A stretch of 64,000 nucleotides of DNA from Bacteroides caecigallinarum (lineage in GTDB: Bacteria; Bacteroidota; Bacteroidia; Bacteroidales; Bacteroidaceae). The translations under genes were made by a program, and so were the position numbers. Position 1 is the stretch's first letter, and the number at the start of each line of letters is the position of its first letter. Location: the NCBI RefSeq assembly GCF_021531075.1, contig NZ_JADYTJ010000012.1:1-64000 (forward strand), in the 5' to 3' direction. The notes below the pieces were generated by a model. That model saw only the letters and a program-made list of their open reading frames with translations. It had not been told where the DNA came from and made no database searches. Shown piece by piece: positions 1-8,629 of the stretch.

Positions 1-1
1 T

Positions 2-973
2 GGTATATCTGACAGACCTCTTATGGCTGTGCATACAGATATAACCATTGATAAGAATACTGAAATTAATTTTATTCCAACATATATAGTATCATCCATA
101 GAAATAGAATTGGATAATATACCGGTTGATATCCAAAAAATACATGTTGAAATTTCTCCTGCTAGTTGCGGGTACGAAATAGATGGTGGTTATTCTGATA
201 GGATTATGCAGTCAGTAGTGGATTGTTATCCTAAAAATAATAAATGGGTATCAGGACAGATATTTTTATTTCCTATGGAAGGCTATAAAACAGTTATAAC
301 CGTAATTTTGGATAATGGTGATTCAATTAAGAGTTATTCATATACATTGTCTGAAGGTTTTAAACAGGGACAACCTTATAAAATTACCGGTGGGTTTGAT
401 GATGAAGGTGAGCTTGGTATTAATGGAAACTTTCAAATATCCGGATGGAACTTAGAAGAAGAAATTGTACTTGACTTTGAAAATGAAATATCTGATGATG
501 AAGGTGAAACGGATAGTGGGGATTCCTCAATAGAGGATGATGTTTATTTCGTTGATGCATTCCCTATTGCTAATTCCATTTGGGGACCGTTCTATGTATG
601 GAAAGTAACGGAACAAGATTCAGATGAAGCTTTTGTTACGTTGATATCTCCAGATCAATGGTTTAAAATCTTTAAGGAAGGTGAGGCTATGGAATTACTT
701 GAAGGATATGAAATAGATGGAATTACAGGTTGGAGTACTTTTTCAAGAGACGAAGCTGAGGAATTCTACAAAGAATTTTCAGATGATCTTAATGCTTTAA
801 ATACATTGTTGAGAGAAAATGGACATAATATTTTTTATACTGAAAACAGATATTTATGTGAAAATGGTGAGTCAGCCTTCAATATGTTTGGAGGAATTAA
901 TATTCGGCCTGCTGGATATACCGTAAAATATCATCTTAGACCTGTGATTACAATAAAGTTACGAAAAAGATAA
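2..973 (+). CDS. FimB/Mfa2-like fimbrillin-family surface protein, C-terminal part (5' end outside window)
   Basis: The reading frame is open from base 2, so the gene almost certainly starts upstream and this is its C-terminal portion (at least 323 residues). The first part, with the pattern 'SSIEIELDNIPVDIQKIHVEIS' broken into beta strands and ending near a Gly-rich 'YKITGGFD' stretch, resembles the second beta domain of Bacteroidales FimB/Mfa2 or fimbrillin-like lipoproteins. These anchor or terminate surface fimbriae. A linker very rich in Asp/Glu/Ser (about window positions 470-540) leads to a separate C-terminal domain with 'GWSTFSRDEAEEF', 'LNALNTLLRENGHN', 'RYLCENGESAFN' and a final 'YHLRPVITIKL'. 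That domain is seen at the end of many Bacteroidales surface proteins and has no assigned function that I know. No signal peptide can be judged because the N terminus is missing. Family assignment is moderate; function is inferred. Confidence 0.55.
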   Translation, partial: GISDRPLMAVHTDITIDKNTEINFIPTYIVSSIEIELDNIPVDIQKIHVEISPASCGYEIDGGYSDRIMQSVVDCYPKNNKWVSGQIFLFPMEGYKTVITVILDNGDSIKSYSYTLSEGFKQGQPYKITGGFDDEGELGINGNFQISGWNLEEEIVLDFENEISDDEGETDSGDSSIEDDVYFVDAFPIANSIWGPFYVWKVTEQDSDEAFVTLISPDQWFKIFKEGEAMELLEGYEIDGITGWSTFSRDEAEEFYKEFSDDLNALNTLLRENGHNIFYTENRYLCENGESAFNMFGGINIRPAGYTVKYHLRPVITIKLRKR

Positions 974-1019
974 ATTGTGGTACTTAAGTAAACTTTTTGA
1001 TTTATTTATCTTGGTAAAA

Positions 1020-1050
1020 GTTGTAAGTTATACACTTAATTGTATCTTTG
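1020..1050 (+). promoter_or_regulatory. Bacteroidetes-type promoter for the GH127 gene
   Basis: A GTTG at 1020-1023 and TATCTTTG at 1043-1050 are separated by 19 bp, matching the -33/-7 consensus of the Bacteroidetes primary sigma factor. The box overlaps a TTG that would otherwise be an upstream start at 1040, which rules that start out and leaves ATG 1079 or 1088. Confidence 0.7.
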
Positions 1051-1078
1051 CGCCATTGTTTTGTTAACTATAAAAATA

Positions 1079-3421
1079 ATGGGAAACATGAGAAAACTGT
1101 ATTTATTAGGATTGATGTTCTTTGCATCAGTAGGTGTAGGGGCTGCTTTGCCTCAAAAAATTAAAACATTTCCAGTTAGCGAGGTAAGATTGACTACCGG
1201 GGTATTTAAGAATGCTGAAAGTTTGGGCAAATGTTATCTTTTGGGACTTAACCCTGATAGATTATTGGCTCCTTATATGAAGGAGGCAGGTTTGTTGCCA
1301 AAAGCCGAAAATTATCCTAATTGGGAAAATACTGGATTGGATGGTCATATAGGTGGTCATTACTTGTCAGCTTTATCTTATATGTATGCATCTACTGGAG
1401 ATGCAGAAATTAAAGCTAGGTTGGATTATTTTTTGTCTGAAATGAAACGTTGTCAAGATGCGTCTCGTAATGGTTATTTGTGTGGCGTTCCTGGTGGAAA
1501 AGCAATTTGGAAAGAAATTAAAGATGGAAAAATTAATGCCAATCCTTTTGGCTTGAATAATAGATGGGTTCCACTGTATAATATACACAAAACTTATGCT
1601 GGATTGCGTGATGCCTATGTTGTTGCCGGACAGGAAGATGCAAAAGATATGCTTATAGCACTTACTGATTGGATGATGGAACTAGTTTCTGGATTAAATG
1701 ATGAGCAAATACAAGATATGCTTAGAAGCGAACATGGAGGCCTTAATGAAATCTTTGCAGATGTGTATGGTATTACTGGAGATGAAAAATACCTGGAATT
1801 GGCAAAACGTTTTTCACATAGAGTTGTACTTGATCCTCTTTTGGAAAAGAAAGATGCTCTTACAGGAATGCATGCAAATACACAGATCCCAAAAGTTATT
1901 GGGTTTAAAAGAATTGCCGATTTGGGTAGTAATAAGGATTGGAGTGAAGCTTCAGAGTTTTTCTGGAATACTGTTGTAAACAATAGAAGTGTTTCTATTG
2001 GTGGAAATAGTGTTAGAGAACATTTCCATAAGTCGGATGATTTCTCGAGTATGATGACTAGCGAACAGGGACCTGAGACTTGTAATACTTATAATATGCT
2101 TAGGTTGACAAAGATGCTTTATCAGACTTCTGCTAACACATCCTATATGGATTATTATGAGCGTGCATTATTTAATCACATTTTATCAAGCCAAAATCCG
2201 GTGCAGGGAGGGTTAGTTTATTTCACACCAATGCGTTCAGGACACTATAGAGTTTATTCTCAACCACAAAATTGTTTTTGGTGTTGTGTAGGTTCTGGTA
2301 TGGAAAATCACGCCAAATATGGAGAGATGATATATGCTTTGCGAGATAAAGAACTTATTATTAATCTGTTTATTGCTTCTGAACTTAATTGGAAAGAAAC
2401 AGGCATGGTATTTACCCAAAAGACTTCTTTTCCAGAGATGGAAAGTACAAAAGTTGTAGTAAATACCTCAAAAACGAAAAAAATGAAAATAAGTTTCCGT
2501 TGCCCTGAGTGGATTGATAAAGATAGAGTTGCTTTTATGGTAAACGGAAAAAAAGTTGAGGCTGTATTAAATAACGGATATTATACGCTTGACAGGAAAT
2601 GGAACGATGGGGATGAAATAGAGATGTCTTTACCTATGAACTTGCGTGCAGTACAGCTTCCTGATAAGTCTTCTTATTATTCTTTTATGTATGGTCCTAT
2701 TGTATTGGCTGCAGATTTGGGCAAGGAAAGACTTGATGGACAATTTGCCGATGATAGTAGAGGTGGGCATATTGCATCGGGACCGCAATTACCTTTACAA
2801 GGATTTCCTGTAATAGTAGGTGATGAAAATAATATAGTTTCTAATATAAAGAAAGAAAGTTCTGATAAACTTGAGTTTAGACTGTATGGAACATATCCTT
2901 CAAGATATGAAGGTATGACGCTTAAACCATTCTATAAAACGCACGAATGCAGATATATGATTTATTGGGAAGTTGTATCAGGTGAGGAGTTGAAAAAAAG
3001 GCAAGAGGAACTTACCAAAGCAGAAGAACAGCGCATTAAATTGGAGAAAATTACTGCTGATATGGTAGCTTGTGGTGAACAGCAACCAGAAAGTGATCAC
3101 TTTATAGAAATGGAAAATTCAGTTATAGGCAGTGAACAGGGAACTCCTTGGCGTGAAACGCGTGGATGGTTCTCTTATAAGATGAAGTCTAATGGAAAAC
3201 CGGTAAATGCCATAATGGTGAAAACTTTTTGGGATTCATCAAGAAATGCTGTGCTTTATGTTAATGGAACTAAGGTAGGTGATATTGATGGTAATATCAC
3301 ACAGAATGTACTGAAACTTCCTAAGGAATTGTTGAAAGCATCAGAATGGAATGTGAAAATTATGCGTGGGACATCTGATGTTACTCAGAAGTTCTGTTCC
3401 ATCAGATTGATTTTTGAATAA
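1079..3421 (+). CDS. GH127-family beta-L-arabinofuranosidase (DUF1680), secreted
   Basis: This is an exo-acting glycosidase predicted to remove beta-L-arabinofuranose from plant glycans such as arabinans, extensin-type glycoproteins or pectin. A hydrophobic signal peptide (about residues 4-22, ending ASVGVGAA) targets it to the periplasm or surface. The alpha/alpha-barrel region follows, with 'NWENTGLDGHIGGHYLSALS' near residues 85-105. The GH127 zinc-thiolate site is visible: Glu333-x-Cys335 in PETCNTYN and Cys402-Cys403 in FWCCVGSG, where the first Cys of such a pair is the nucleophile in characterised members. Beta-rich C-terminal domains fill the rest to 780 residues, within the usual range. 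Start 1079 (or 1088, MRKLY) is chosen because the promoter -7 box covers the earlier in-frame TTG. It has its own promoter and is followed by a hairpin, so it is probably monocistronic. It could belong to related GH146. Confidence 0.88.
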   Translation: MGNMRKLYLLGLMFFASVGVGAALPQKIKTFPVSEVRLTTGVFKNAESLGKCYLLGLNPDRLLAPYMKEAGLLPKAENYPNWENTGLDGHIGGHYLSALSYMYASTGDAEIKARLDYFLSEMKRCQDASRNGYLCGVPGGKAIWKEIKDGKINANPFGLNNRWVPLYNIHKTYAGLRDAYVVAGQEDAKDMLIALTDWMMELVSGLNDEQIQDMLRSEHGGLNEIFADVYGITGDEKYLELAKRFSHRVVLDPLLEKKDALTGMHANTQIPKVIGFKRIADLGSNKDWSEASEFFWNTVVNNRSVSIGGNSVREHFHKSDDFSSMMTSEQGPETCNTYNMLRLTKMLYQTSANTSYMDYYERALFNHILSSQNPVQGGLVYFTPMRSGHYRVYSQPQNCFWCCVGSGMENHAKYGEMIYALRDKELIINLFIASELNWKETGMVFTQKTSFPEMESTKVVVNTSKTKKMKISFRCPEWIDKDRVAFMVNGKKVEAVLNNGYYTLDRKWNDGDEIEMSLPMNLRAVQLPDKSSYYSFMYGPIVLAADLGKERLDGQFADDSRGGHIASGPQLPLQGFPVIVGDENNIVSNIKKESSDKLEFRLYGTYPSRYEGMTLKPFYKTHECRYMIYWEVVSGEELKKRQEELTKAEEQRIKLEKITADMVACGEQQPESDHFIEMENSVIGSEQGTPWRETRGWFSYKMKSNGKPVNAIMVKTFWDSSRNAVLYVNGTKVGDIDGNITQNVLKLPKELLKASEWNVKIMRGTSDVTQKFCSIRLIFE

Positions 3422-3428
3422 TAATATA

Positions 3429-3468
3429 ACCGACCGTATTCCTTGGAGATTAAGTGAATACGGTTGGT
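3429..3468 (+). terminator. Hairpin downstream of the GH127 gene
   Basis: Arms ACCGACCGTATTC (3429-3441) and GAATACGGTTGGT (3456-3468) can pair with one mismatch around a 14-nt loop, 8 bp after the stop codon. No strong T-run follows, so termination strength is uncertain. Confidence 0.55.
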
Positions 3469-3491
3469 ATTTGACTTAATTCCATGTCGTT

Positions 3492-3569
3492 TGACAGGTG
3501 TCAAACGGTTGTCCGACACGTGTCAAATAATTGTCTGACAACTGTCAAACGATTGTCTGACACCTGTCA
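3492..3569. repeat. Four-unit tandem array of TGACA-NN-TGTCA palindromes, 22-bp period
   Basis: Palindromic cores lie at 3492-3503, 3514-3525, 3536-3547 and 3558-3569, exactly 22 bp apart. The arms are TGACA/TGTCA (CGACA in unit 2), while the central dinucleotide differs in each unit: GG, CG, AC, CC. The spacers are also similar (AACGGTTGTC, AATAATTGTC, AACGATTGTC). The array lies between the convergent 3' ends of the GH127 gene and nadK. An ORF reading through it (3484-3687) is made of the repeat and has no coding character. Confidence 0.85.
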
Positions 3570-3699
3570 AACGATAGAAAAACCCAAATTTTATGTGCGT
3601 TATTACGATTGTCTGACTTATTTCTGTGAAAAAAGAAGTAAGCAAGGTCTTTTAATGCCTAAATTAAACGATGAATTCCAAATCTGAAACTTTAGTTAT

Positions 3700-4572
3700 T
3701 TATATTCTATTGTCTGCTCCCCACATCATTTTTTCTCTGAGTGTATTGAAAAAAGTATGATTTTTTCTCTTTACAATCTTTGTAAAATGATTGGCCCTTT
3801 TTATTGTAAGCTTTGTCTCTTCGTGACAACTTTCGCTTCTGCCATCAACCGCAATCAGAAAATTATGGCTTCTGCTTGCAACCTCTAGTGTTATTTCCCA
3901 ATCATCACGTATGACTATAGGACGCACGTTGAGACTGTGTGGCGCTACAGCAGTGATACTAATGGTCCCGCTTTGAGGAACCATGATAGGACCATTAACG
4001 CTTAGTGAATATCCGGTAGAACCGGTTGGAGTCGCAATAATAAGACCATCCGCCTGATATATATTTAAAAGCTCATTGTTTATGTATGCTTTTATTGTTA
4101 TCATGGAAGAGCTGTCTCTTTTTAGGACTGCTATTTCATTTAAGGCATAAGGACAACCTTTTAGAATGTTGTTTTCACATGTAAGTTTAAGTACTCTTCT
4201 TGGCTCTGCAATGAAATCTCCATTATATATATCATCAAATGTTTCTTCCATTTCGTCTGGTGATATAGCTGCCAGAAATCCTAATCTCCCGGTGTTAATA
4301 CCCAAAATAGGTATTTCTTTTTCTCCTACACGGCTAGCGGCTTTTAGAAATGTTCCGTCTCCACCAATACTTAATACCATGTCGGCTGTGAAATCGTTTC
4401 CATCAAATATTTGAAGAGAACTTAAATCTGTCTGAGTGTGTATTCTTAGAAATTCATAGAATTCGTGACTAATACATATTTCTGCGTTTCTTTTACGCAA
4501 AATCTTAAGTAAATGAGTTATGTGGGCTGATTTGTGTTCTTGATATGTATTTCCAAAAATGGCAAATTTCAT
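3700..4572 (-). CDS. nadK: NAD kinase
   Basis: It phosphorylates NAD to NADP with ATP in the cytoplasm and is the only source of NADP(H) in most bacteria. The hallmark GGDGTFLKA motif lies near residue 75, followed by NTGRLGFLA and by the NE-x-A and GSTGYSLS motifs that bind the nucleotide. Start at 4572 gives MKFAIFGN and 290 residues, normal for the family. An in-frame ATG at 4584 would add four residues and cannot be excluded. The frame stays open further upstream to 4719, but that stretch overlaps pdxJ and the gene's own promoter, so it is not coding. It is divergent from pdxJ, with interleaved promoters. Confidence 0.95.
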   Translation of the reverse strand: MKFAIFGNTYQEHKSAHITHLLKILRKRNAEICISHEFYEFLRIHTQTDLSSLQIFDGNDFTADMVLSIGGDGTFLKAASRVGEKEIPILGINTGRLGFLAAISPDEMEETFDDIYNGDFIAEPRRVLKLTCENNILKGCPYALNEIAVLKRDSSSMITIKAYINNELLNIYQADGLIIATPTGSTGYSLSVNGPIMVPQSGTISITAVAPHSLNVRPIVIRDDWEITLEVASRSHNFLIAVDGRSESCHEETKLTIKRANHFTKIVKRKNHTFFNTLREKMMWGADNRI

Positions 4573-4626
4573 CTCCTTTTGCATAAAGTGTAGCTTGTTA
4601 TCAATCTTTTTTAACCTGTATGTTAG

Positions 4627-4655
4627 TTGGTTTATGATAAAACCTACTAACTTTG
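4627..4655 (+). promoter_or_regulatory. Promoter for pdxJ (and probably exbB-exbD-tonB)
   Basis: TTG at 4627-4629 and TAACTTTG at 4648-4655 with 18 bp between them, about 35 nt before the pdxJ ATG. It overlaps the divergent nadK promoter region. Confidence 0.6.
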
Positions 4656-4667
4656 CATTCTGATATG

Positions 4668-4699
4668 CAAAGATATAAAAATCATCAATTATGACCAAA
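4668..4699 (-). promoter_or_regulatory. Promoter for nadK
   Basis: On the minus strand, TTTG (4699-4696) and TATCTTTG (4675-4668) are separated by 20 bp. The -33 element lies inside the first codons of pdxJ, so the two divergent promoters are interleaved. Confidence 0.7.
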
Positions 4700-5404
4700 C
4701 TAAGTGTAAATATAAACAAGATTGCAACTTTACGTAATGCACGTGGCGGTAATAACCCTAATGTCGAGAAGGTTGCATTGGATTGTGAAACTTTTGGAGC
4801 TGAAGGTATAACTGTACATCCCCGTCCTGACGAACGTCATATCAGGTATAGTGATGTGTATGCATTGCGTCCACTTCTTAAAACAGAGTTTAATATTGAA
4901 GGTTATCCTTCTGCCGATTTTATAGATCTGGTGCTGAAGGTTAAACCCCATCAGGTTACATTAGTTCCAGATGCTCCTGATCAGATAACATCAAATTCGG
5001 GATGGGATACAAAGAAAAATTTGGAATTTTTGTCTGATTTGATGGATAGATTTGGAGAGGCTGGTGTAAGAACTTCTATATTTGTAGGAACAGATATAGA
5101 AATGATTGAATATGCTGCTCGGGCAGGTGCTGATAGAGTGGAATTGTATACCGAACCATATGCGTCTGCATATAAAAAGAATCCTGAGGAGGCAGTAGCT
5201 CCTTTTGTAGAGGCAGCCAAAGCTGTGCGCAAGTTAGGTATGGGGCTTAATGCCGGTCATGATTTGAGCCTTGAAAACTTGGAATTTTTTCATCGTAATA
5301 TACCTTGGCTTGATGAGGTCTCAATAGGTCATGCTTTGATATGTGATGCTCTATATCTGGGATTGAAGAAAACTATTGGGGAATACAGAAAATGTTTGGA
5401 GTGA
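4691..5404 (+). CDS. pdxJ: Pyridoxine 5'-phosphate synthase
   Basis: It condenses 1-deoxy-D-xylulose 5-phosphate with 3-amino-2-oxopropyl phosphate to pyridoxine 5'-phosphate in the DXP-dependent vitamin B6 route. The TIM-barrel family motifs are present: '[17 protein letters not shown]' at the N terminus, '[14 protein letters not shown]' around residue 39, 'LVPDAP', '[10 protein letters not shown]' and the C-terminal '[11 protein letters not shown]' and 'EVSIGHAL' phosphate-binding segments. Length 237 is typical. Its substrate DXP is made by Dxs, encoded at 55457-57370. It lies 38 bp upstream of exbB in the same direction, an arrangement common in Bacteroidales. Confidence 0.96.
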   Translation: MTKLSVNINKIATLRNARGGNNPNVEKVALDCETFGAEGITVHPRPDERHIRYSDVYALRPLLKTEFNIEGYPSADFIDLVLKVKPHQVTLVPDAPDQITSNSGWDTKKNLEFLSDLMDRFGEAGVRTSIFVGTDIEMIEYAARAGADRVELYTEPYASAYKKNPEEAVAPFVEAAKAVRKLGMGLNAGHDLSLENLEFFHRNIPWLDEVSIGHALICDALYLGLKKTIGEYRKCLE

Positions 5405-5442
5405 ACTGACATTTAAAACTAATATTAAACAACAAAAAACTC

Positions 5443-6162
5443 ATGCAATTAATCACTCTTATGGCAGCTGCGCAGACAGTGGCCGACACAATGGCGGGTG
5501 CCAATCCGGTTCTTACTCCGGTGGTAGATGCTGAACCGCAAATGAATCTTTGGGATATGGCTCTTAAGGGCGGATGGATTATGGCTGTGCTGGCACTCAT
5601 GTCGGTTGTGGCATTTTACATCTTTTTTGAACGTGCTTTTACTATAAGCCGGGCAGCGAAAGAAGATCCGTTGTTTATGGACAGAATACGTGATTATATA
5701 CGTAGTGGAGAAATAAAATCGGCTATTAACTATTGTCGTATCGCTAATACTCCTGCTGCAAGAATGATAGAAAAAGGTATCACCCGTATGGGACATCCTG
5801 TGGCAGACGTTCAGGCTGCAATAGAGAATACGGGAAATATAGAAGTGGCAAAGTTGGAGAACGGACTTTCAATAATGGCTACCATTTCCAGTGGAGCCCC
5901 TATGTTGGGTTTCCTGGGAACTGTAACGGGTATGGTACAGGCTTTCTGGAATATGGCAAATGCCGGTAATAATATTGATATCACTCTTCTGTCAAGTGGC
6001 ATTTATGAGGCTATGATTACTACAGTTGGTGGTCTTGTCGTTGGTATTATAACAATGTTTGCCTATAATCATCTGGTTTATAGAATAGATAAAGTTGTAA
6101 GCCGGATGGAAGCTCGTACAATGGCTTTTATGGATTTACTGAACGAACCTAACGAAAAATAA
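5443..6162 (+). CDS. exbB: ExbB/MotA/TolQ-family proton channel subunit
   Basis: This inner-membrane subunit of the TonB energising complex couples proton flow to TonB movement. A first membrane helix lies near residues 46-66 (GGWIMAVLALMSVVAF). After a cytoplasmic loop come two more helices with 'SSGAPMLGFLGTVTGMVQAFWNMA' and 'GIYEAMITTVGGLVVGIITMFAYNHL', the characteristic channel motif. Translation starts after an A-rich leader typical of the phylum. Only 4 bp separate it from exbD, so exbB-exbD-tonB form an operon, probably read through from pdxJ. TolQ is the alternative name, but the adjacent tonB favours ExbB. Confidence 0.92.
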   Translation: MQLITLMAAAQTVADTMAGANPVLTPVVDAEPQMNLWDMALKGGWIMAVLALMSVVAFYIFFERAFTISRAAKEDPLFMDRIRDYIRSGEIKSAINYCRIANTPAARMIEKGITRMGHPVADVQAAIENTGNIEVAKLENGLSIMATISSGAPMLGFLGTVTGMVQAFWNMANAGNNIDITLLSSGIYEAMITTVGGLVVGIITMFAYNHLVYRIDKVVSRMEARTMAFMDLLNEPNEK

Positions 6163-6166
6163 TATC

Positions 6167-6583
6167 ATGGCACTGAAGAGAAGACAAAGGATATCACCGG
6201 GATTCAGTATGTCGTCAATGACTGACCTGATATTCCTGTTACTGATATTTTTTATGATTACTTCTACCATGGTTTCGCCTAATGCCATTAAGGTGTTGCT
6301 TCCGCAAGGATCACAGCAGACATCGGCCAAGCCTATGGCAAGAATTATCATAGACAAGAATTTGAATTATTATGGCGCTTTCGGTAATGAAGATGAAATG
6401 CCGTTGTTTATAGATGAGGTGACGGGCTTTCTACAGAATTGTGCAGCCAAGGAACCTGAAATGTATGTGGCTCTGTATGCCGATGAGTCTGTTCCTTATA
6501 GGGAGATAGTACGCATTCTGAATGTAGCAAACGAAAATCATTTTAAAATGGTGTTGGCCACAAGGAGACCTGATAAAAAATGA
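6167..6583 (+). CDS. exbD: ExbD/TolR-family biopolymer transport protein
   Basis: Partner of ExbB in the proton-driven energising complex. A basic N terminus (MALKRRQRISPGF) leads into one membrane helix (about residues 17-37). This helix contains the family's essential membrane Asp (Asp20, in SSMTDLIFLLLIFFM). A roughly 100-residue periplasmic domain follows. Length 138 fits. It overlaps the tonB start by 4 bp (ATGA). Confidence 0.92.
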   Translation: MALKRRQRISPGFSMSSMTDLIFLLLIFFMITSTMVSPNAIKVLLPQGSQQTSAKPMARIIIDKNLNYYGAFGNEDEMPLFIDEVTGFLQNCAAKEPEMYVALYADESVPYREIVRILNVANENHFKMVLATRRPDKK

Positions 6584-7356
6584 AGAAAAGCAAAATAACA
6601 GGATTTGTAGGAACACTGTCTGTACATGTTCTTGTCGTAGTGTTGCTTCTCTTGCTTAATCTGGATATACCGGAAAAGCAGGAGGAGGGAGGTGTACCTG
6701 TTATGATGGGGAATACCGACCTTGCTCAAGGTAACGCAGACCCATATATGATGACTGAGGTGGACGTGATGCCACAGCCCCAACCTGATGTGCAGAGTTT
6801 GCCGGAGCAGCAGACGGAAGTGGAGCAGCCTATGATAACACAGCAGGATGAACCATCGCTGACGGTCAAGGAAGAAAAAACTGAGGTAGTAAGGGAGAAA
6901 ACAGAGGCAGAGAAACGTGCCGAAGCCGAAAAAGCGGCAGCTCAGGCTGCAGCGAGCAAAATTGCAGGAGCTTTCGGGAAGGGAGCTCAGATGGGTAGTA
7001 AAGGTACTGCAACATCGGGTTCTGGAGTACAGGGCAGGACTGACGGTAATAATTCTACGGGAGGAATGTCAGGTATAGGAGGTTATGGAACTTTCGATTT
7101 GAATGGACGTAGTCTTGGACAGGGTGGACTACCGGTGCCAGTATATAATGTACAGGAAGAAGGACGTGTGGTAGTAACTATTGTTGTTAACCCTGCAGGG
7201 CAGGTGATAAGTACAAGTATCAATAAACGTACAAATACGGTGAATCCTGCATTGAGAAAAGCTGCTGAGGATGCAGCTCGTAAGGCTCGTTTCAATGCTG
7301 TGGATGGGCCAGATAATCAGAGTGGTACTATAACGTATTACTTCAGACTTAGATGA
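6580..7356 (+). CDS. tonB: Energy transducer TonB
   Basis: It spans the periplasm to transmit energy to outer-membrane TonB-dependent receptors. One N-terminal membrane helix (residues about 8-25) is followed by a Gln/Pro-rich stretch, an Ala/Glu/Lys-rich segment (about 100-130) likely to be extended or helical, and a Gly-rich linker. The C-terminal beta domain is the last roughly 85 residues, with 'EGRVVVTIVVNPAGQV' and a Tyr-Tyr-Phe-Arg ending. The domain order and the genes directly upstream define the role. It is longer and more Gly-rich in the linker than classic enterobacterial TonB. Confidence 0.9.
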   Translation: MKKSKITGFVGTLSVHVLVVVLLLLLNLDIPEKQEEGGVPVMMGNTDLAQGNADPYMMTEVDVMPQPQPDVQSLPEQQTEVEQPMITQQDEPSLTVKEEKTEVVREKTEAEKRAEAEKAAAQAAASKIAGAFGKGAQMGSKGTATSGSGVQGRTDGNNSTGGMSGIGGYGTFDLNGRSLGQGGLPVPVYNVQEEGRVVVTIVVNPAGQVISTSINKRTNTVNPALRKAAEDAARKARFNAVDGPDNQSGTITYYFRLR

Positions 7357-7394
7357 TGGAAAATTAATACTGAAAAAAACTAAAAACCAAAAAT

Positions 7395-7940
7395 ATGAAA
7401 CCAATGATTTTTCTTGCTGAAGGATTCGAGGAATCCGAAGCTTTGTTGCCGCTTGATATTTTACGTCGCGGTGGTGTGGATGCTATTACAGTTTCTGTAT
7501 CCTCAGATAAAATTGTGAAAAGTTCTCATGGTGTTCAGGTTGTTGCTGATGCTGTAATGAACGAAATATCTGCTGCTGATGTACGGATGATTATTTTGCC
7601 GGGTGGACTTCCCGGGGCAACAAATCTTGATGCTTGTGAAGCTCTTGACAGAATGATTATGGACTTTGCAGCGGCCGGCAAGCCTATGGCTGCCATTTGT
7701 GCTGCTCCTATGGTGTATGGCAAACGTGGTTTGCTCAAGGGAAAGAAGGCTACTTGCTATCCTGGTTTCGATAAATATCTGGATGGAGCTGAATACACTG
7801 GCAATTTAGTGGAATGTGTAGATAATTTTATCCTTGGTAAAGGTCCTGCCGCCGCAGCAGAATTCGGTTTTGCAATATTGGAGAGCCTTGTGGGACGTGA
7901 AAAGGCTGATGAGGTGAGAAAAGGTATGCTTTACGCATGA
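7395..7940 (+). CDS. DJ-1/ThiJ/PfpI family protein
   Basis: Small cytoplasmic flavodoxin-like-fold protein of the DJ-1/YajL group. Members have been linked to oxidative-stress protection and to glyoxalase or deglycase activity, so the exact reaction is uncertain. The N-terminal '[10 protein letters not shown]' carries the conserved Glu that contacts the reactive Cys. The nucleophile elbow is AAICAAP (Cys near residue 106), and '[11 protein letters not shown]' is a second family signature. Length 181 is typical. An A-rich leader precedes the ATG, and the stop overlaps the ispD start by 4 bp, so the two are translationally coupled. Confidence 0.88.
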   Translation: MKPMIFLAEGFEESEALLPLDILRRGGVDAITVSVSSDKIVKSSHGVQVVADAVMNEISAADVRMIILPGGLPGATNLDACEALDRMIMDFAAAGKPMAAICAAPMVYGKRGLLKGKKATCYPGFDKYLDGAEYTGNLVECVDNFILGKGPAAAAEFGFAILESLVGREKADEVRKGMLYA

Positions 7941-8629
7941 TGAAACAACATGTTATTATAGTAGCAGGAGGAAAGGGATTGCGTATGGGAGGTGATTTGC
8001 CCAAGCAGTTTCTTCCTCTTGCTGGCAAGCCTGTGCTGATGCGAACGATGGAGAATTTTTTTTCCTTTTCGCAGAAGATAAATATCATTCTGGTTCTTCC
8101 ACAGGCTCATCAAGAATACTGGCATAATCTGTGTGAGGAATACTCATTCGTGGTGCCACACCGAATTGCAGATGGAGGTGAAACCCGTTTCCATTCGGTA
8201 CGTAACGGCTTGGCGCTAGTGGACGATGAAGATGCAGTGGTGGCCGTTCACGATGGAGTACGCCCGTTTGTGTCGCACGATGTTATCAGTCGATGTTTTG
8301 ATATGGCTGCTGCCGGAAAGGCTGTAGTACCGGTGACTGGTGTAATAGAAACGCTCAGACTGGTGGAGCATAACGGTATGAGTGTTACTGTGCCACGTGA
8401 TTCTTATAGGTTAGTTCAAACTCCTCAGGTGTTTCCGGCACAGATGCTGAAAGAAGCATATTCCGCAGGTTATAGGGAAGAGTTTACAGACGATGCTTCT
8501 GTTGTTGAAGCTATGGGGCAGAGCATTGAACTGGCAGAGGGCAATAGGGAGAATATTAAAATTACCACACCTTTCGATATGGTTGTGGCCGAAGCACTGT
8601 GGAAATGTCCTTATCATCCCGCGATATAA
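7937..8629 (+). CDS. ispD: 2-C-methyl-D-erythritol 4-phosphate cytidylyltransferase
   Basis: Third enzyme of the MEP isoprenoid pathway: transfers CMP from CTP to methylerythritol phosphate. The N-terminal nucleotide-binding motif '[20 protein letters not shown]' is complete, 'HDGVRPFVS' holds the metal-binding Asp, and '[10 protein letters not shown]' and '[11 protein letters not shown]' are further signatures. Length 230 is usual. It overlaps the DJ-1 gene by 4 bp and recG by 25 bp in another frame. The pathway's first enzyme, Dxs, is encoded elsewhere in the window (55457-57370). Confidence 0.95.
   Translation: MMKQHVIIVAGGKGLRMGGDLPKQFLPLAGKPVLMRTMENFFSFSQKINIILVLPQAHQEYWHNLCEEYSFVVPHRIADGGETRFHSVRNGLALVDDEDAVVAVHDGVRPFVSHDVISRCFDMAAAGKAVVPVTGVIETLRLVEHNGMSVTVPRDSYRLVQTPQVFPAQMLKEAYSAGYREEFTDDASVVEAMGQSIELAEGNRENIKITTPFDMVVAEALWKCPYHPAI

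Noticed and set aside
3514-3525. CGACACGTGTCA as a possible parS site for ParB
   Set aside because: parS sites are close to TGTTNCACGTGNAACA; only the CACGTG centre matches, and it is one of four units whose centres differ.
3492-3569. The 22-bp repeats as a CRISPR array
   Set aside because: Repeats and spacers are far too short and nearly identical to each other; no cas genes are near.
3484-3687. Open frame of 67 codons through the 22-bp palindrome array
   Set aside because: Its first half is just the translated repeat and the rest shows no protein character; no promoter or leader fits.
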